Shown one piece after another: positions 36,168 through 44,856 of a DNA stretch of 64,000 bases. Under the pieces are notes generated by a model. It saw nothing but the letters and a program-made list of their open reading frames with translations, did not search any database and was not told the DNA's origin. This DNA is from CAIQPS01 sp963843455 (GTDB lineage Bacteria > Actinomycetota > Thermoleophilia > RBG-16-64-13): NCBI GenBank assembly GCA_963843455.1, contig CAWJKE010000010.1, positions 248,001 through 312,000 of the forward strand, given 5' to 3'. The position numbers and the translations under genes were made by a program. Numbering within the stretch: position 1 is the stretch's first letter; every line of letters starts with the position of its first letter.

Positions 36168-37934
36168 TCACTTCAGCGGTATCACCGGCAGCAGAAGATG
36201 CGACGGATACTGCGCGTTGTGATAGACGCTGTGCGTCACCGTCTTGCTGCTGCAAACGTGGTTGCCTATGTATTCGATGTTGCTCAGCCCGGCCGTACCC
36301 GTGGGCACGTCGAGGCTCATGATGTCCACGCAGATCCGATGGCCGCGCAGGAACAGGTTCGCGGTGGAGAGCAACTCGATCTGATACTCGTCAATGTCGC
36401 CGGGCACCACGGGTTGCTGCGCTTCCCGGGTGAGTTTGATGAACGGAGCCCATGGCTTGGACCGCTCAGGGTCGAGGGCACGGTGCGAGGCCTTGAGCCA
36501 ACCGCGGGTGAGTTCGCGCTCGGGCAGGTCGTCGGGCACGAAGCGCTCGCCCTCGCGCTGAGTCCGCACCGACACATCGGGACCCACGTCGGAGAGAGCG
36601 ATGATCCAGTTGGTGTCGTCCTGGTCGAGAGCGGCGTGGATGGTCAGCGAGCACGGGCCGACCACCAACAGGTCGTCGGCCAACGGCTCGGTCATGTAGC
36701 GCAGCCTCTCTACCTTCATGGTCTTCTTGAGCGGCATCTGGGTGAAGACGTCGGGGTCGGGGTTGTAGCTCTGCGTCTCCGCGAGCGGCAGCGACTCCTC
36801 GGTGGTCAGCCGCTCCCAGCTGTCGAGGTAGAACTTGGTCCATTGGGTCTCGGGAACCGGCCAGTCGTTGTACGTGCGAAACTTGTTCTCGCCCATGACC
36901 CACACCTTCACCGGCGGGTCGCTCTCGGCTCCGTTGTCGATGCCCTTGAGCCAGTGGTCGTACCAGCGGATGATGTCGTCGTGCATGTCGTGGAAGGGAC
37001 GCTCCATGTGGGCGGGCCCGTTGAAGAGGATCCGTTTCTTGGGTGAGTTCTGGGCGTTGATGAACCAGTGCTGTGCGCCCTGCCAGTGCATCTTGTAGGT
37101 GTACGCGTAGGCCCCGGAACCGCAGACGAAGGGGATCTTCACCTTCTGGAAGTTCTCCTCGCTCTTCTCCACGAGCTCCGGGTAGTCGTATGGATCGATG
37201 AGTGTCCAGAAGGTCATTCCCTGCCTCTGCCCCTTCTGCGTGAGGATGTTCCACAGGTGGGCGTACATCCGGTAGTCGGGATTGTTCATGGCCCATTCCC
37301 ACTTGGCCTCGGCCTCGGGAGGCAGGGGGCCGGGTTGCCCGCAGGGCTCGTGGACGCAACTGAACATGCCCAGCAGGTAGGGCATCATCTGGAACACGCC
37401 GCCCGGATGGAACTCGCGGAGACTCCACATGCCGCTGTAGCCGCCCATGGAGTCGTAAGGGTAGATGGCTTTGAGGGCCGGGTGCCCCTGCACCGCCGCC
37501 CGGAACTGCTCGCCGCCGAAGGCCGAGATGCCTATCATCCCCACGTTGCCGTCACACCAGGGCTGCTGGGCGATCCATTCGATCATGTCGTAGTGGTCGG
37601 TGGGATTCTCCGCGTCGTAGTCGCCTTCGGACTTGCCCACTCCGCGCAGCTCGGCGATGACGTGGGCGTAGCCGTTGGCCACCAGGCGTTTGGTGTCCCC
37701 GCCCTCGACCACTCCATACCATAGCGAGGCGTACGCCGGCTGGGGGGGCAGGGCTTCGGCTATCTCCGGACGCTGCAGATCCTTGTTGTGAACGGCGCAC
37801 GTGTAGAGGACCGGAAAGCTGCCGGCAGCCTTGGGCCGGTAGACGTCGACGGCCAGATGCACTCCGTCGCGCATCGGGACCATGACGTCGCGCTCCTGGA
37901 TCATGTTCTCGTAGATGGGCTCGTCGAGGGCCAC
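36168..37934 (-). CDS. CocE/NonD family X-Pro dipeptidyl-peptidase-like hydrolase
   Basis: A 588-residue alpha/beta hydrolase of the S15/CocE group. The N-terminal part has VMVPMRDGVHLAVDVYRPK. The nucleophile elbow is MIGISAFGGEQ, preceded by IEWIAQQPWCDGNVG. The family's C-terminal jelly-roll domain begins around YNPDPDVFTQMPLKKTM and includes TEPLADDLLVVGPCSLTIHA and LFLRGHRICVDIMSLD. These enzymes cleave X-Pro peptides, acyl esters or cocaine-like esters; the substrate is not predictable. No signal peptide is seen, so it is probably cytoplasmic. The start is a GTG at 37934 with AAAGGAG upstream. The gap to corA (228 bases) probably holds divergent promoters. Confidence 0.9.
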   Translation of the reverse strand: MALDEPIYENMIQERDVMVPMRDGVHLAVDVYRPKAAGSFPVLYTCAVHNKDLQRPEIAEALPPQPAYASLWYGVVEGGDTKRLVANGYAHVIAELRGVGKSEGDYDAENPTDHYDMIEWIAQQPWCDGNVGMIGISAFGGEQFRAAVQGHPALKAIYPYDSMGGYSGMWSLREFHPGGVFQMMPYLLGMFSCVHEPCGQPGPLPPEAEAKWEWAMNNPDYRMYAHLWNILTQKGQRQGMTFWTLIDPYDYPELVEKSEENFQKVKIPFVCGSGAYAYTYKMHWQGAQHWFINAQNSPKKRILFNGPAHMERPFHDMHDDIIRWYDHWLKGIDNGAESDPPVKVWVMGENKFRTYNDWPVPETQWTKFYLDSWERLTTEESLPLAETQSYNPDPDVFTQMPLKKTMKVERLRYMTEPLADDLLVVGPCSLTIHAALDQDDTNWIIALSDVGPDVSVRTQREGERFVPDDLPERELTRGWLKASHRALDPERSKPWAPFIKLTREAQQPVVPGDIDEYQIELLSTANLFLRGHRICVDIMSLDVPTGTAGLSNIEYIGNHVCSSKTVTHSVYHNAQYPSHLLLPVIPLK

Positions 37935-38161
37935 CTCGTCTCCTTTCCTCTTGGCCTGCCGAGAAGCGAAGCCTTGGCGGCCGGGCTGACCCGGGCGACG
38001 CCATGCCTCACCTCCACGATAGCGCAGCAGCCCGCTTCGTGAGAGAATCTCTGGAAGTCTGGCTGCTCACGCGGCTGGAACCGCCATCTTGGTCAACACT
38101 GCGAGGGTACCAAACACCATGAAACGCGGCGCGTCCGCCTGTCGAGTGAAGGGGGTGAGTC

Positions 38162-39094
38162 ATGCTTGCCATTCTCAAAACCACCGAAACGGGTCTAGAG
38201 CGATTGGAGGAGTTCGAACCGGGCTCTTGGATCGACCTGGTCAGCCCCACCGAGGAAGAGCTGCGACGAGTAAGCGGCGAGCTGAACATCCCTCTCGACC
38301 TGTTGAGTGGTCCCTTGGACGAGGAAGAGAAATCGCGGGTGGAGATGGAGGACGGGCTCACCTACGTGATCGTGGATATTCCGGTCCTCGTAGTGGAGGA
38401 CGACGAGCGTAGTTACGCCACGATCCCTCTGGGGATGATCGTCCACCCGGATTACTTCATTACCATCTGCCTGCGCGTGAACCCGATTCTAGGCGAATTC
38501 GAACGGGAGAGCATCCGCGGCTTCTTCACTTACAAGAAGACCCGTTTCTTGTTCCAGATACTGCAGCAAATATCGGTCTTCTATCTGCGCTATCTGTACC
38601 GGATCGACCGGGAGACCGACAAGCTGGAAAAAGAGCTGAGGGCCTCCATGAAGAACGCCGAGATCTTCGACCTGCTCAACCTTCAGAAGGCCTTGGTCTA
38701 CTTCACTACCTCGCTTCGCTCGAACGACTTGGTGCTGCAGAAGCTTCTGCGCGGCAAGAGCGTGAAGATGTACGAGGAGGACGAGGAACTACTCGAAGAC
38801 GTGATAGTCGAGAACCGGCAGGCGTCGGAGATGGCGAAGATCTACACGGACATCCTGGTGGGGATGATGGACGCGTTCACGTCGGTGATCTCGAACAACC
38901 TCAACCAGGTGATGAAGCTGCTGACGTCCATCACTATCATGCTGTCGATCCCGGTCATCGTGTCATCGTTCTACGGGATGAACGTCAAGCTGCCCTTCAT
39001 GAACTACGCCCACGCGTTCACGCTGGTGATCGTCATAGCGGTCGTCGGTGTTGTGGGCTTCTTCCTGGTGTTCTGGAGGAAGCGGTACTTCTAG
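38162..39094 (+). CDS. corA: CorA-family magnesium/divalent cation transporter
   Basis: A 310-residue CorA-type channel. The large cytoplasmic N-terminal domain is followed by a long helix (EDVIVENRQASEMAKIYTDIL) and two C-terminal membrane helices. The first ends in the diagnostic YGMN selectivity loop (SSFYGMNVKLPFMNYAHAF). The last helix ends in the basic WRKRYF. CorA takes up Mg2+, Co2+ or Ni2+ as a pentamer. ATG 38162 is set by GGGGTGAG upstream. The gene stands alone, divergent from the CocE hydrolase. Confidence 0.95.
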   Translation: MLAILKTTETGLERLEEFEPGSWIDLVSPTEEELRRVSGELNIPLDLLSGPLDEEEKSRVEMEDGLTYVIVDIPVLVVEDDERSYATIPLGMIVHPDYFITICLRVNPILGEFERESIRGFFTYKKTRFLFQILQQISVFYLRYLYRIDRETDKLEKELRASMKNAEIFDLLNLQKALVYFTTSLRSNDLVLQKLLRGKSVKMYEEDEELLEDVIVENRQASEMAKIYTDILVGMMDAFTSVISNNLNQVMKLLTSITIMLSIPVIVSSFYGMNVKLPFMNYAHAFTLVIVIAVVGVVGFFLVFWRKRYF

Positions 39095-39131
39095 GGCAAG
39101 CGAAGCCCTATAGGGGGCGAGCGCTTCTCCG

Positions 39132-40967
39132 CTACCGCCAGGGAGACAGCGGCGGTGTGGCGGCCGGATGGGGCTTGCGCCTGGCTCGCGGCGCGGGAGG
39201 CTCCAGCAGGCTCAGTTCGTCCATGATCTCCAGGGTCTCGATGGGCACGACGCGCATGCGCTTGACTCCCAGCAGCACCAGGAATCCGGCAGTGATGAAG
39301 ACCACCGCCAGCGGACCGCGAACGCCGTACGCGCCGGAGACCGTCTGGACAAGGACGTACCACCACGCGTTCAGCCAGCCGATACCGTTTCCGACCGCGA
39401 GGTAGCCATACAAGAGCACGGGGACGATCATGCCGATAAAGAGCAGCGGCGCGTTGCTGAGGAAGCGATGCCGCCAGAGAGTGCCCGAGTAGACCGGTTC
39501 CGCGAAACAGGTGGCCAGCGGCCAGGCCCACGCCACCGCCAGGCAGGGCAGGAGCAGGAACGGCGACCGGGACAGCATCAGCGCAAGCCCAAACAGCAGA
39601 CTGAGAAACCCCGCACAGAGGCGGCTCATCTCCGTGGCCGCCCGCGATTCGCGCGGCCTGAGGTAACCCAGGAAATGTCGGGAGATGACGAAGAACGCCC
39701 CCCCCAACAAGATAAGTAGCAGCGTCGGTCCCAAGCGCGGGTTCGTGGCGGGGCCGGGCGACGTGGGCACCTGGTAGCGATAAAGCGGGATCAATCCCCA
39801 TTGCGCGAGCGCGTAGGCCAGAAGGAAGATCAAAGCCAGCGGGATGGCGAAGGAGAACAGGTTGCGTACATGCATCAGGGCGCCGCGGTTCGTGATCCGG
39901 GACGAGAAGAGCCAAATGAGCAGAACGGCTATGGTCGGGAGCAGCATCAGAGTCGCGAGCAAGGAGATGGCCCTGCTGGTCATGTAGCGCCCCGAGCGGA
40001 GGACCAGCGCTGTGCCTGGGTCCGCCGGGATCTCGGGCTCGGCGTCAAGCGACATGATCAAGCGCTCTGTGGCGGCGCCCTGCGTTGACAGGCCCGCCGC
40101 GGTCGGGTTGCCGCTGGTCTCGTCGTAGAGCCGAAGAGAAGCGATGCCACGGCTTAGACCCGCTACCTGGTCTCCGCTCGACAGAGACAAGGCATGATCC
40201 GCGGCCTGCGACAGCAGGCCGGGCACCTGGAGCGCCAGTCCGCTCTTGAGGAGAACCCGGCTTCCGAGTTGTACGTACCACCCCGGAGTTGTGTTCTGGG
40301 GGGCGGTGACCCCGGCCTGCAGCGCCCGGGTACGTTCCTTGCCTAGCCCCTGGAACGAAAGGATCGTCGAGACGCTGGGTGCCAGATCGCTGGTGTCCAA
40401 GAAGTGGTCTACGCCCAGGCCGCCGCTACTGGCGTCTTCGGTGGAGAGAAAGATCAAGGTCTTCTGATGTGGGCGTGAAGCGAAGACCTGGACCAACTCC
40501 AGGAGCACGGCGGTCCCGCTTGAATACGCCAGCGGGTCGACCTTGACGACGGCCGGAGTGTCGCGGGGAGCCGAGATGAGGATGGCCTGTTCTCCCGAAC
40601 CCTCCAGTACCAGCCCGATGTTCCGCAGTGTGACCTCCTTGTCTCCGAGCGGAGCCTGGAAAGAGTCCACCACAGGGGTGCCGAAACCGGAGAGCTTCTC
40701 CTTCATCCAACTAGTGACGCCCGCGGCGTCCTCGGACCCCAGGCTTCGCTCCGGGTAGAGGCGCCACATGTCCTCCGCGAGGCGAAACGTGCGGTTGGCG
40801 TCAAAGAAAGTGGGCCCCGCGGCGACCTCGACGCTTGAGGCGGGTGAGGAGATCGATAGGAAGACGACCCCACACGCGAGGACGACGAGAGCCGCACAGA
40901 CGGCATACGCTATCTTCCTCAATTGCCGGACTCGGTCCACAAGTCGCCGGCGGATGGTGAGGGGCAT
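39132..40967 (-). CDS. Polytopic membrane protein with a degenerate M28 peptidase-like domain
   Basis: About 611 residues. A first membrane segment (AYAVCAALVVLACGVVFLSI) is followed by an extracytoplasmic domain of about 270 residues. This has the outline of an M28 aminopeptidase (LRNIGLVLEGSGEQAILISA, LAYSSGTAVLLELVQVFASR, KTLIFLSTEDASSGGLGVDHFL). About eight further hydrophobic segments follow from residue 310 and a short basic tail ends it. The metal ligands of active M28 enzymes are missing: AHxD reads APRD, the GAxDNASG loop reads DPLAYSSG, and the Glu-Glu pair is not kept. It is therefore likely a non-catalytic binding protein. The same plan (inactive M28 plus membrane helices) is known in eukaryotic GAA1, which is only an analogy. 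Confidence 0.75.
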   Translation of the reverse strand: MPLTIRRRLVDRVRQLRKIAYAVCAALVVLACGVVFLSISSPASSVEVAAGPTFFDANRTFRLAEDMWRLYPERSLGSEDAAGVTSWMKEKLSGFGTPVVDSFQAPLGDKEVTLRNIGLVLEGSGEQAILISAPRDTPAVVKVDPLAYSSGTAVLLELVQVFASRPHQKTLIFLSTEDASSGGLGVDHFLDTSDLAPSVSTILSFQGLGKERTRALQAGVTAPQNTTPGWYVQLGSRVLLKSGLALQVPGLLSQAADHALSLSSGDQVAGLSRGIASLRLYDETSGNPTAAGLSTQGAATERLIMSLDAEPEIPADPGTALVLRSGRYMTSRAISLLATLMLLPTIAVLLIWLFSSRITNRGALMHVRNLFSFAIPLALIFLLAYALAQWGLIPLYRYQVPTSPGPATNPRLGPTLLLILLGGAFFVISRHFLGYLRPRESRAATEMSRLCAGFLSLLFGLALMLSRSPFLLLPCLAVAWAWPLATCFAEPVYSGTLWRHRFLSNAPLLFIGMIVPVLLYGYLAVGNGIGWLNAWWYVLVQTVSGAYGVRGPLAVVFITAGFLVLLGVKRMRVVPIETLEIMDELSLLEPPAPRARRKPHPAATPPLSPWR

Positions 40968-41086
40968 GGAAAACTCCCGTTCTCTATGAGGAAGGTGCAT
41001 TTTATGCTGGTATTGGCGTTGTGGCAAATCGCGGGCGACGGGTGCGTGCTATCCTTCGGTCCGCTGTCGTGCTGGAGGGGTGATCC

Positions 41087-42322
41087 GTGTCTGCCAAGCT
41101 GTTGAGCATAGAAGATGCGCGAAGCCGTGTGCTCGCCGAGGCTTCCCCACTACCCGCCGAGGCCGTGCTCTTGCCCGATGCCCTCGGCTCCGTTCTGGCC
41201 GATGAGGTCATCGCGGGGCACAGCGTGCCTCCGTTCGACAATTCGGGCATGGACGGGTACGCGATCCGCGCGGCGGACGTGGTCGAAGCGACGTCCGGGT
41301 CGCCGGCCAGACTGCTCATTTCCGATACCATCCCTGCCGGACATGTCGCCACTAAGCCGCTCGCGGCGGGCGAAGCGGCCAGGATAATGACCGGTGCTCC
41401 CATGCCCCAGGGAGCAGACGCCGTCGCGCAATCGGAGATCACATCTGAGGAAGCCGGGCACGTCCTCGTCTACGAGACGGTCAGACCGGGAAAGAACATC
41501 CGGCGCGCGGGCGAAGACGTTGTGGCAGGCGATCGGGTGCTTGCGGCCGGGAGCTGGCTGGGGCCCGCGGAGATAGGCGTGTTGGCCAGCCTGGGACATG
41601 CGCAGGTCGTGGTCCACCGGCGGCCGCGGGTGGCCATCATCTCTACGGGGAGCGAGTTGGTGGAGGTCGACCAGCCCCTCGGGCCCGGGCAGATCCGCAA
41701 CTCGAACAGTTATTCGCTCCGGGCCCTGTGTCGGCAACTCGGTGTGGAGGCCACGCCCTTCGGCATCGTCCCCGACGACTACGACGCCACCAGAGAGGCG
41801 ATCCGGGCCGGGCTCGAATACGACGTGCTGCTCACGTCAGGCGGGGTCTCGGTCGGCAAGTTCGACTTCGTCAAGGATGTGCAGGACGAACTGGGAGTGG
41901 AGCGACGGTTGTGGGGCGTCGCGATGAAACCGGGCAAGCCGCTGGCCTTCGGGGTACGCGGGAGCACGCTCGTCTTTGGTCTGCCCGGTAACCCGGTGTC
42001 GGCCATGGTCTCGTTCGAACTGTTCGTGAGGCCGGCGTTGCTTCGGCTCATGGGCCACCGCAAGACCACGCGTCCCCTCTATCAGGCGATCATCGAAGAA
42101 GACGTGGCCAACCCCGACGGCAGGACCTACGTGGTCCGCGTGCGGGCCTGGCGCGAAGACGGCACGTGGCACATGAGTTCCACCGGAGCACAAGGATCGG
42201 GCATTCTCCGCTCCATGGTGGGCGCCAACGGCTTGGCCTTCGTACCCGGGGGCGCTCGGGGAGTCCGGGCGGGCGAGCGGGTCGAATTCCTCCTCCTGCG
42301 CGAAGACCTCGAAGAACCCTGA
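41087..42322 (+). CDS. moeA: Molybdopterin molybdotransferase MoeA
   Basis: A 411-residue enzyme that inserts molybdate into adenylylated molybdopterin, the last common step of molybdenum cofactor synthesis. It has VPPFDNSGMDGYAIRAAD, EAARIMTGAPMPQGADAV, the central MoaB-like domain with ISTGSELVEV, TSGGVSVGKFDFVKD and VFGLPGNPVSAMVSFELFV, and a C-terminal domain. GTG 41087 is supported by GGAGGGG upstream. No other molybdenum cofactor gene is adjacent. Confidence 0.96.
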   Translation: MSAKLLSIEDARSRVLAEASPLPAEAVLLPDALGSVLADEVIAGHSVPPFDNSGMDGYAIRAADVVEATSGSPARLLISDTIPAGHVATKPLAAGEAARIMTGAPMPQGADAVAQSEITSEEAGHVLVYETVRPGKNIRRAGEDVVAGDRVLAAGSWLGPAEIGVLASLGHAQVVVHRRPRVAIISTGSELVEVDQPLGPGQIRNSNSYSLRALCRQLGVEATPFGIVPDDYDATREAIRAGLEYDVLLTSGGVSVGKFDFVKDVQDELGVERRLWGVAMKPGKPLAFGVRGSTLVFGLPGNPVSAMVSFELFVRPALLRLMGHRKTTRPLYQAIIEEDVANPDGRTYVVRVRAWREDGTWHMSSTGAQGSGILRSMVGANGLAFVPGGARGVRAGERVEFLLLREDLEEP

Positions 42323-42379
42323 TAACAGCCTGAACGGAGTGTCCCCTTCCGGTTGTCTGCGGGGCGCGCCGGAGCTACA

Positions 42380-42463
42380 ATGAACGCGATGAGGGAGTCA
42401 CTTCGACAACGGCTCGGGGGAGATGAAAAGCGCTCACCCGTGCGGAGCAAAGAGACCGGTTAG
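42380..42463 (+). CDS. Possible 27-residue leader peptide before a terminator
   Basis: The frame starts at ATG 42380 with GGAG five bases upstream and encodes MNAMRESLRQRLGGDEKRSP and seven more residues, ending at a TAG ten bases before a terminator hairpin. Six of its 27 residues are Arg. The arrangement (good ribosome site, short frame, terminator, then a gene) fits translational attenuation of the downstream 61-residue gene. No family match is known to me, and a chance frame is quite possible. Confidence 0.35.
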   Translation: MNAMRESLRQRLGGDEKRSPVRSKETG

Positions 42464-42473
42464 AAGGCCTGGT

Positions 42474-42496
42474 AGCCCACGCTGCTGGGCTTTTTT
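42474..42496 (+). terminator. Rho-independent terminator between moeA and the small HTH-like gene
   Basis: AGCCCA, loop CGCTGC, TGGGCT, followed by six T (42491-42496). It lies about 150 bases after moeA and 45 bases before the next start codon. It could simply end the moeA transcript or act as an attenuator for the following gene, given the short frame just upstream. Confidence 0.75.
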
Positions 42497-42540
42497 GTTG
42501 GCGTCGGGAGTTTTGGCTCGGAGTCTGGAAAGGAGATCTC

Positions 42541-42726
42541 ATGGCCAACCACTTCACCCCTGAAGAGCTTGCGGCCGAGCTGGGCACGGGTACTCGCGAG
42601 GTGATCCAGCTGTGCGTCAAAGAAGGCATCCCCATCTACAAGGGGAAGATCGACCGCAGCCTCCTTACGGCGGTGATGAGGACCAAGGGTATCCAGCTCC
42701 CCAAGGTTGAGATAGCAACGGCGTAG
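42541..42726 (+). CDS. 61-residue HTH-like protein of unknown function
   Basis: It starts at ATG 42541 with GGAAAGGAG just upstream, a very strong ribosome site. The sequence FTPEELAAELGTGTREVIQL followed by KEGIPIYKGKIDRSLLTAVM resembles the helix-turn-helix plus wing of small MerR/excisionase-like DNA-binding proteins. This is a structural impression, not a family assignment. It is preceded by a terminator and a possible leader peptide and is convergent with the large nuclease gene. It may be regulated by attenuation. Confidence 0.7.
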   Translation: MANHFTPEELAAELGTGTREVIQLCVKEGIPIYKGKIDRSLLTAVMRTKGIQLPKVEIATA

Positions 42727-42773
42727 AAGCACACGCCCGCCGGCCGCCCTCGACGAGCGAGGAGGGCCGTAGA

Positions 42774-44762
42774 TCAGAGCAAAGAGCCGACCGCCCGGTC
42801 GGCAGGCCAGACGGCGAGGACTTCCCAGGCCGCGGCAAGCAGGCGTTCGTTGGCCTGTTCCAGTTCCCCGCCGCTGGCGTCGGGGCCTGGAAGGACGACC
42901 ACCGAAGCCGTCCCGCCCTCGTTGTACCAACGCCGGATCGCCAGGAGCAAGTCAAGGTCCTTCTGCGCGACCGCCCGCATCTCCGCGCTCGAACAGTTGG
43001 CCGCAGACCGGGTTGCCCACAGAGTGTCGAGGTGCTCCTCGATCCCCTCAGCGACGCGCGCACCCGGCAGGGAGACCGCTTCGCGCAATCGGCCGTCCCA
43101 GACGATATTGACGCGCACCGCGGCGTCTCCGTCCTCGCCGACCGCCGGCCACAGAGCGGCGAACCGTAGGCGGACGGCCTCGTCCAGCGACTGGTAGGAG
43201 CGTTTCACGCCGAGCACGTGTTCTGTGGCCTCGCGCATGCGCTGGGCCTCCTCGTAGCGCCGCTGCCGCGACAGCGTGTAGACCAGTGCCTCCGCGCGCT
43301 CTGTCGGCTCCGCGAATCCCTCCGGCGGCCGTCCAGCAAGCCAGCGGACGATCCCCATCACCAAAGCGTCGTGCTGCTCGACGATCTGCGGGTCGCCTGT
43401 GCACGGAGCCAGGCAGTCGCCGCACTCCAGTCTGATGCAGGGACGAGTGCCCGCGCCGCGGGGGCACCGGCGGATGGGGTAGCAGCGGTGAAGAAGGTCG
43501 AGGGTCTGAGCCAAGCGCGCCCGGCCGCGGAAAGGCCCGATGATCATGGGCGTCCGCCCTGGTCGCGGCGAAGGTTCGTCGGCGGCCATCCAGCGGGGTT
43601 GGCGGGTGGTCATTGTGAGCGTAAGCCCCGCACCGGCACCGCCAACCTTGAGGTACGTGTAGTTCTCGGGCCGGGTGCCCTGGAAATTGTAGGGTGGCTT
43701 GTGCTCGAGGATGAGTTCCTGCTCGCGCACGACCGCCTCGAGCGGGGTGACGCTCTCGTCCCAGTCGATCCGTTCCACGAGGTGCACGGCCTGCCGCACC
43801 TTGCGGGGGTGGCTTCCGCCGGGCACGAAGTACGAACGGACCCTCTCCCTCAGCCTGTCCGCCTTGCCGACGTACAACACCGCGCCGTGCTTGTCGACGA
43901 AGCGGTAGGTGCCGGGACAACGAGGAACGTCGCGAGTGAGGCATAGCTTGTCGACTGCCGAGCGCGAGGTGGGGCTGACAAAGATCCGGGCCTGGCCGAG
44001 GCGGGTGATCCCCCTCTCCTGCAGCCGGCCGGCCAGAGTCACGAACACGTGGCCGGCGGCCTGCGCGTCGGCGAGGGCGCGGTGGCAGGCGGTCACCGGC
44101 GCGCCGAGGGCGTCGGCGACGGTGCGGAGGCGGTAGTTGGGAAGGCCGGGCGCCAGAAGCCGGGCCAAGGGGAGGGTATCGATGGCGCCCTCCCCCAGTC
44201 GTCTCCCTTTGAGACGCTGGAGTTCATAGTTGAGGAACCCCACGTCGAAGGCCGCGTTGTGGGCCACGATCACCGCCCCCCGAAGGAACTCGAGCAGATC
44301 GGGCACGACCTGCTCGATCCTGGGTGCATCGGCCACCATCTCCTGCGTTATCCCGGTGATGTGGGTGATGATCGGCGGTATGGGCCGCTGCGGGTTCACC
44401 AGGGTGTGAAAGCGGCCCACCTCTTGGAAGCCCTCGAAACGGACCGCGCCGATCTCGGTGATCTTGCTTGTCCCCGCCCGCGAGCCCGTGGTCTCGAGAT
44501 CAAGAGCGACGAACGGCACGTCCGCGAGGTCCGGATCGGGGGTCTCCCAGTGCTCGAGGGAAAGTAGATCGCCGGCAGTCCCTCGACAAAACCGCTGATC
44601 GTGCCGCACAAGAGCGGCAAGCACCTCGCGGCAAATGGGTTCTGGAGCCGAGGGAGAGGCAAGGAGCAGACGCACCGCCTCCACCGCATCAAGCGGTTCT
44701 CCACGCACCAGAAGGGTCTCGTGGAGTCTGTCCGCGACCGCCAACGAAAGCTGCAACTGCAT
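42774..44762 (-). CDS. DEDDh exonuclease fused to a UvrC-like GIY-YIG nuclease
   Basis: A 662-residue two-nuclease protein. Residues about 85-250 form a DnaQ-like DEDDh 3'-5' exonuclease (VALDLETTGSRAGTSKITEI, VAHNAAFDVGFLNYELQRL, CHRALADAQAAGHVF). Residues about 275-365 form a GIY-YIG domain as in UvrC (PGTYRFVDKHGAVLYVGKAD, LRERVRSYF, EAVVREQELILEHKPPYNFQ). A cysteine pattern near RCPRGAGTRPCIRLECGDCLAPCTG resembles the UvrC Cys-rich region. This fusion is known in actinobacteria and probably acts in DNA repair, like the second UvrC homologue Cho. It diverges from the fatty-acid operon. Confidence 0.92.
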   Translation of the reverse strand: MQLQLSLAVADRLHETLLVRGEPLDAVEAVRLLLASPSAPEPICREVLAALVRHDQRFCRGTAGDLLSLEHWETPDPDLADVPFVALDLETTGSRAGTSKITEIGAVRFEGFQEVGRFHTLVNPQRPIPPIITHITGITQEMVADAPRIEQVVPDLLEFLRGAVIVAHNAAFDVGFLNYELQRLKGRRLGEGAIDTLPLARLLAPGLPNYRLRTVADALGAPVTACHRALADAQAAGHVFVTLAGRLQERGITRLGQARIFVSPTSRSAVDKLCLTRDVPRCPGTYRFVDKHGAVLYVGKADRLRERVRSYFVPGGSHPRKVRQAVHLVERIDWDESVTPLEAVVREQELILEHKPPYNFQGTRPENYTYLKVGGAGAGLTLTMTTRQPRWMAADEPSPRPGRTPMIIGPFRGRARLAQTLDLLHRCYPIRRCPRGAGTRPCIRLECGDCLAPCTGDPQIVEQHDALVMGIVRWLAGRPPEGFAEPTERAEALVYTLSRQRRYEEAQRMREATEHVLGVKRSYQSLDEAVRLRFAALWPAVGEDGDAAVRVNIVWDGRLREAVSLPGARVAEGIEEHLDTLWATRSAANCSSAEMRAVAQKDLDLLLAIRRWYNEGGTASVVVLPGPDASGGELEQANERLLAAAWEVLAVWPADRAVGSLL

Positions 44763-44785
44763 CGGCGGCCGGCTACATCCCGTAA

Positions 44786-44800
44786 AAGGAAGGATTCCTT
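44786..44800. promoter_or_regulatory. Inverted repeat in the nuclease/fabZ divergent region
   Basis: AAGGAA-GGA-TTCCTT forms a perfect six-base inverted repeat with a three-base spacer in the 94-base gap between the nuclease and fabZ starts. It could be an operator for the fatty-acid genes, or chance. No regulator gene is nearby and no clear -10/-35 pair was found here. Confidence 0.3.
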
Positions 44801-44856
44801 GAAAAGGCCTGACTCATCCTGGACAATACTACCACCCTGGAGGGACGCGGCCCGGG

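Noticed and set aside
42323..42540. Known riboswitch (molybdenum cofactor or other) near moeA
   Set aside because: It lies after moeA, not before it, and I could not match a conserved riboswitch core; only the terminator and a possible leader peptide are supported.
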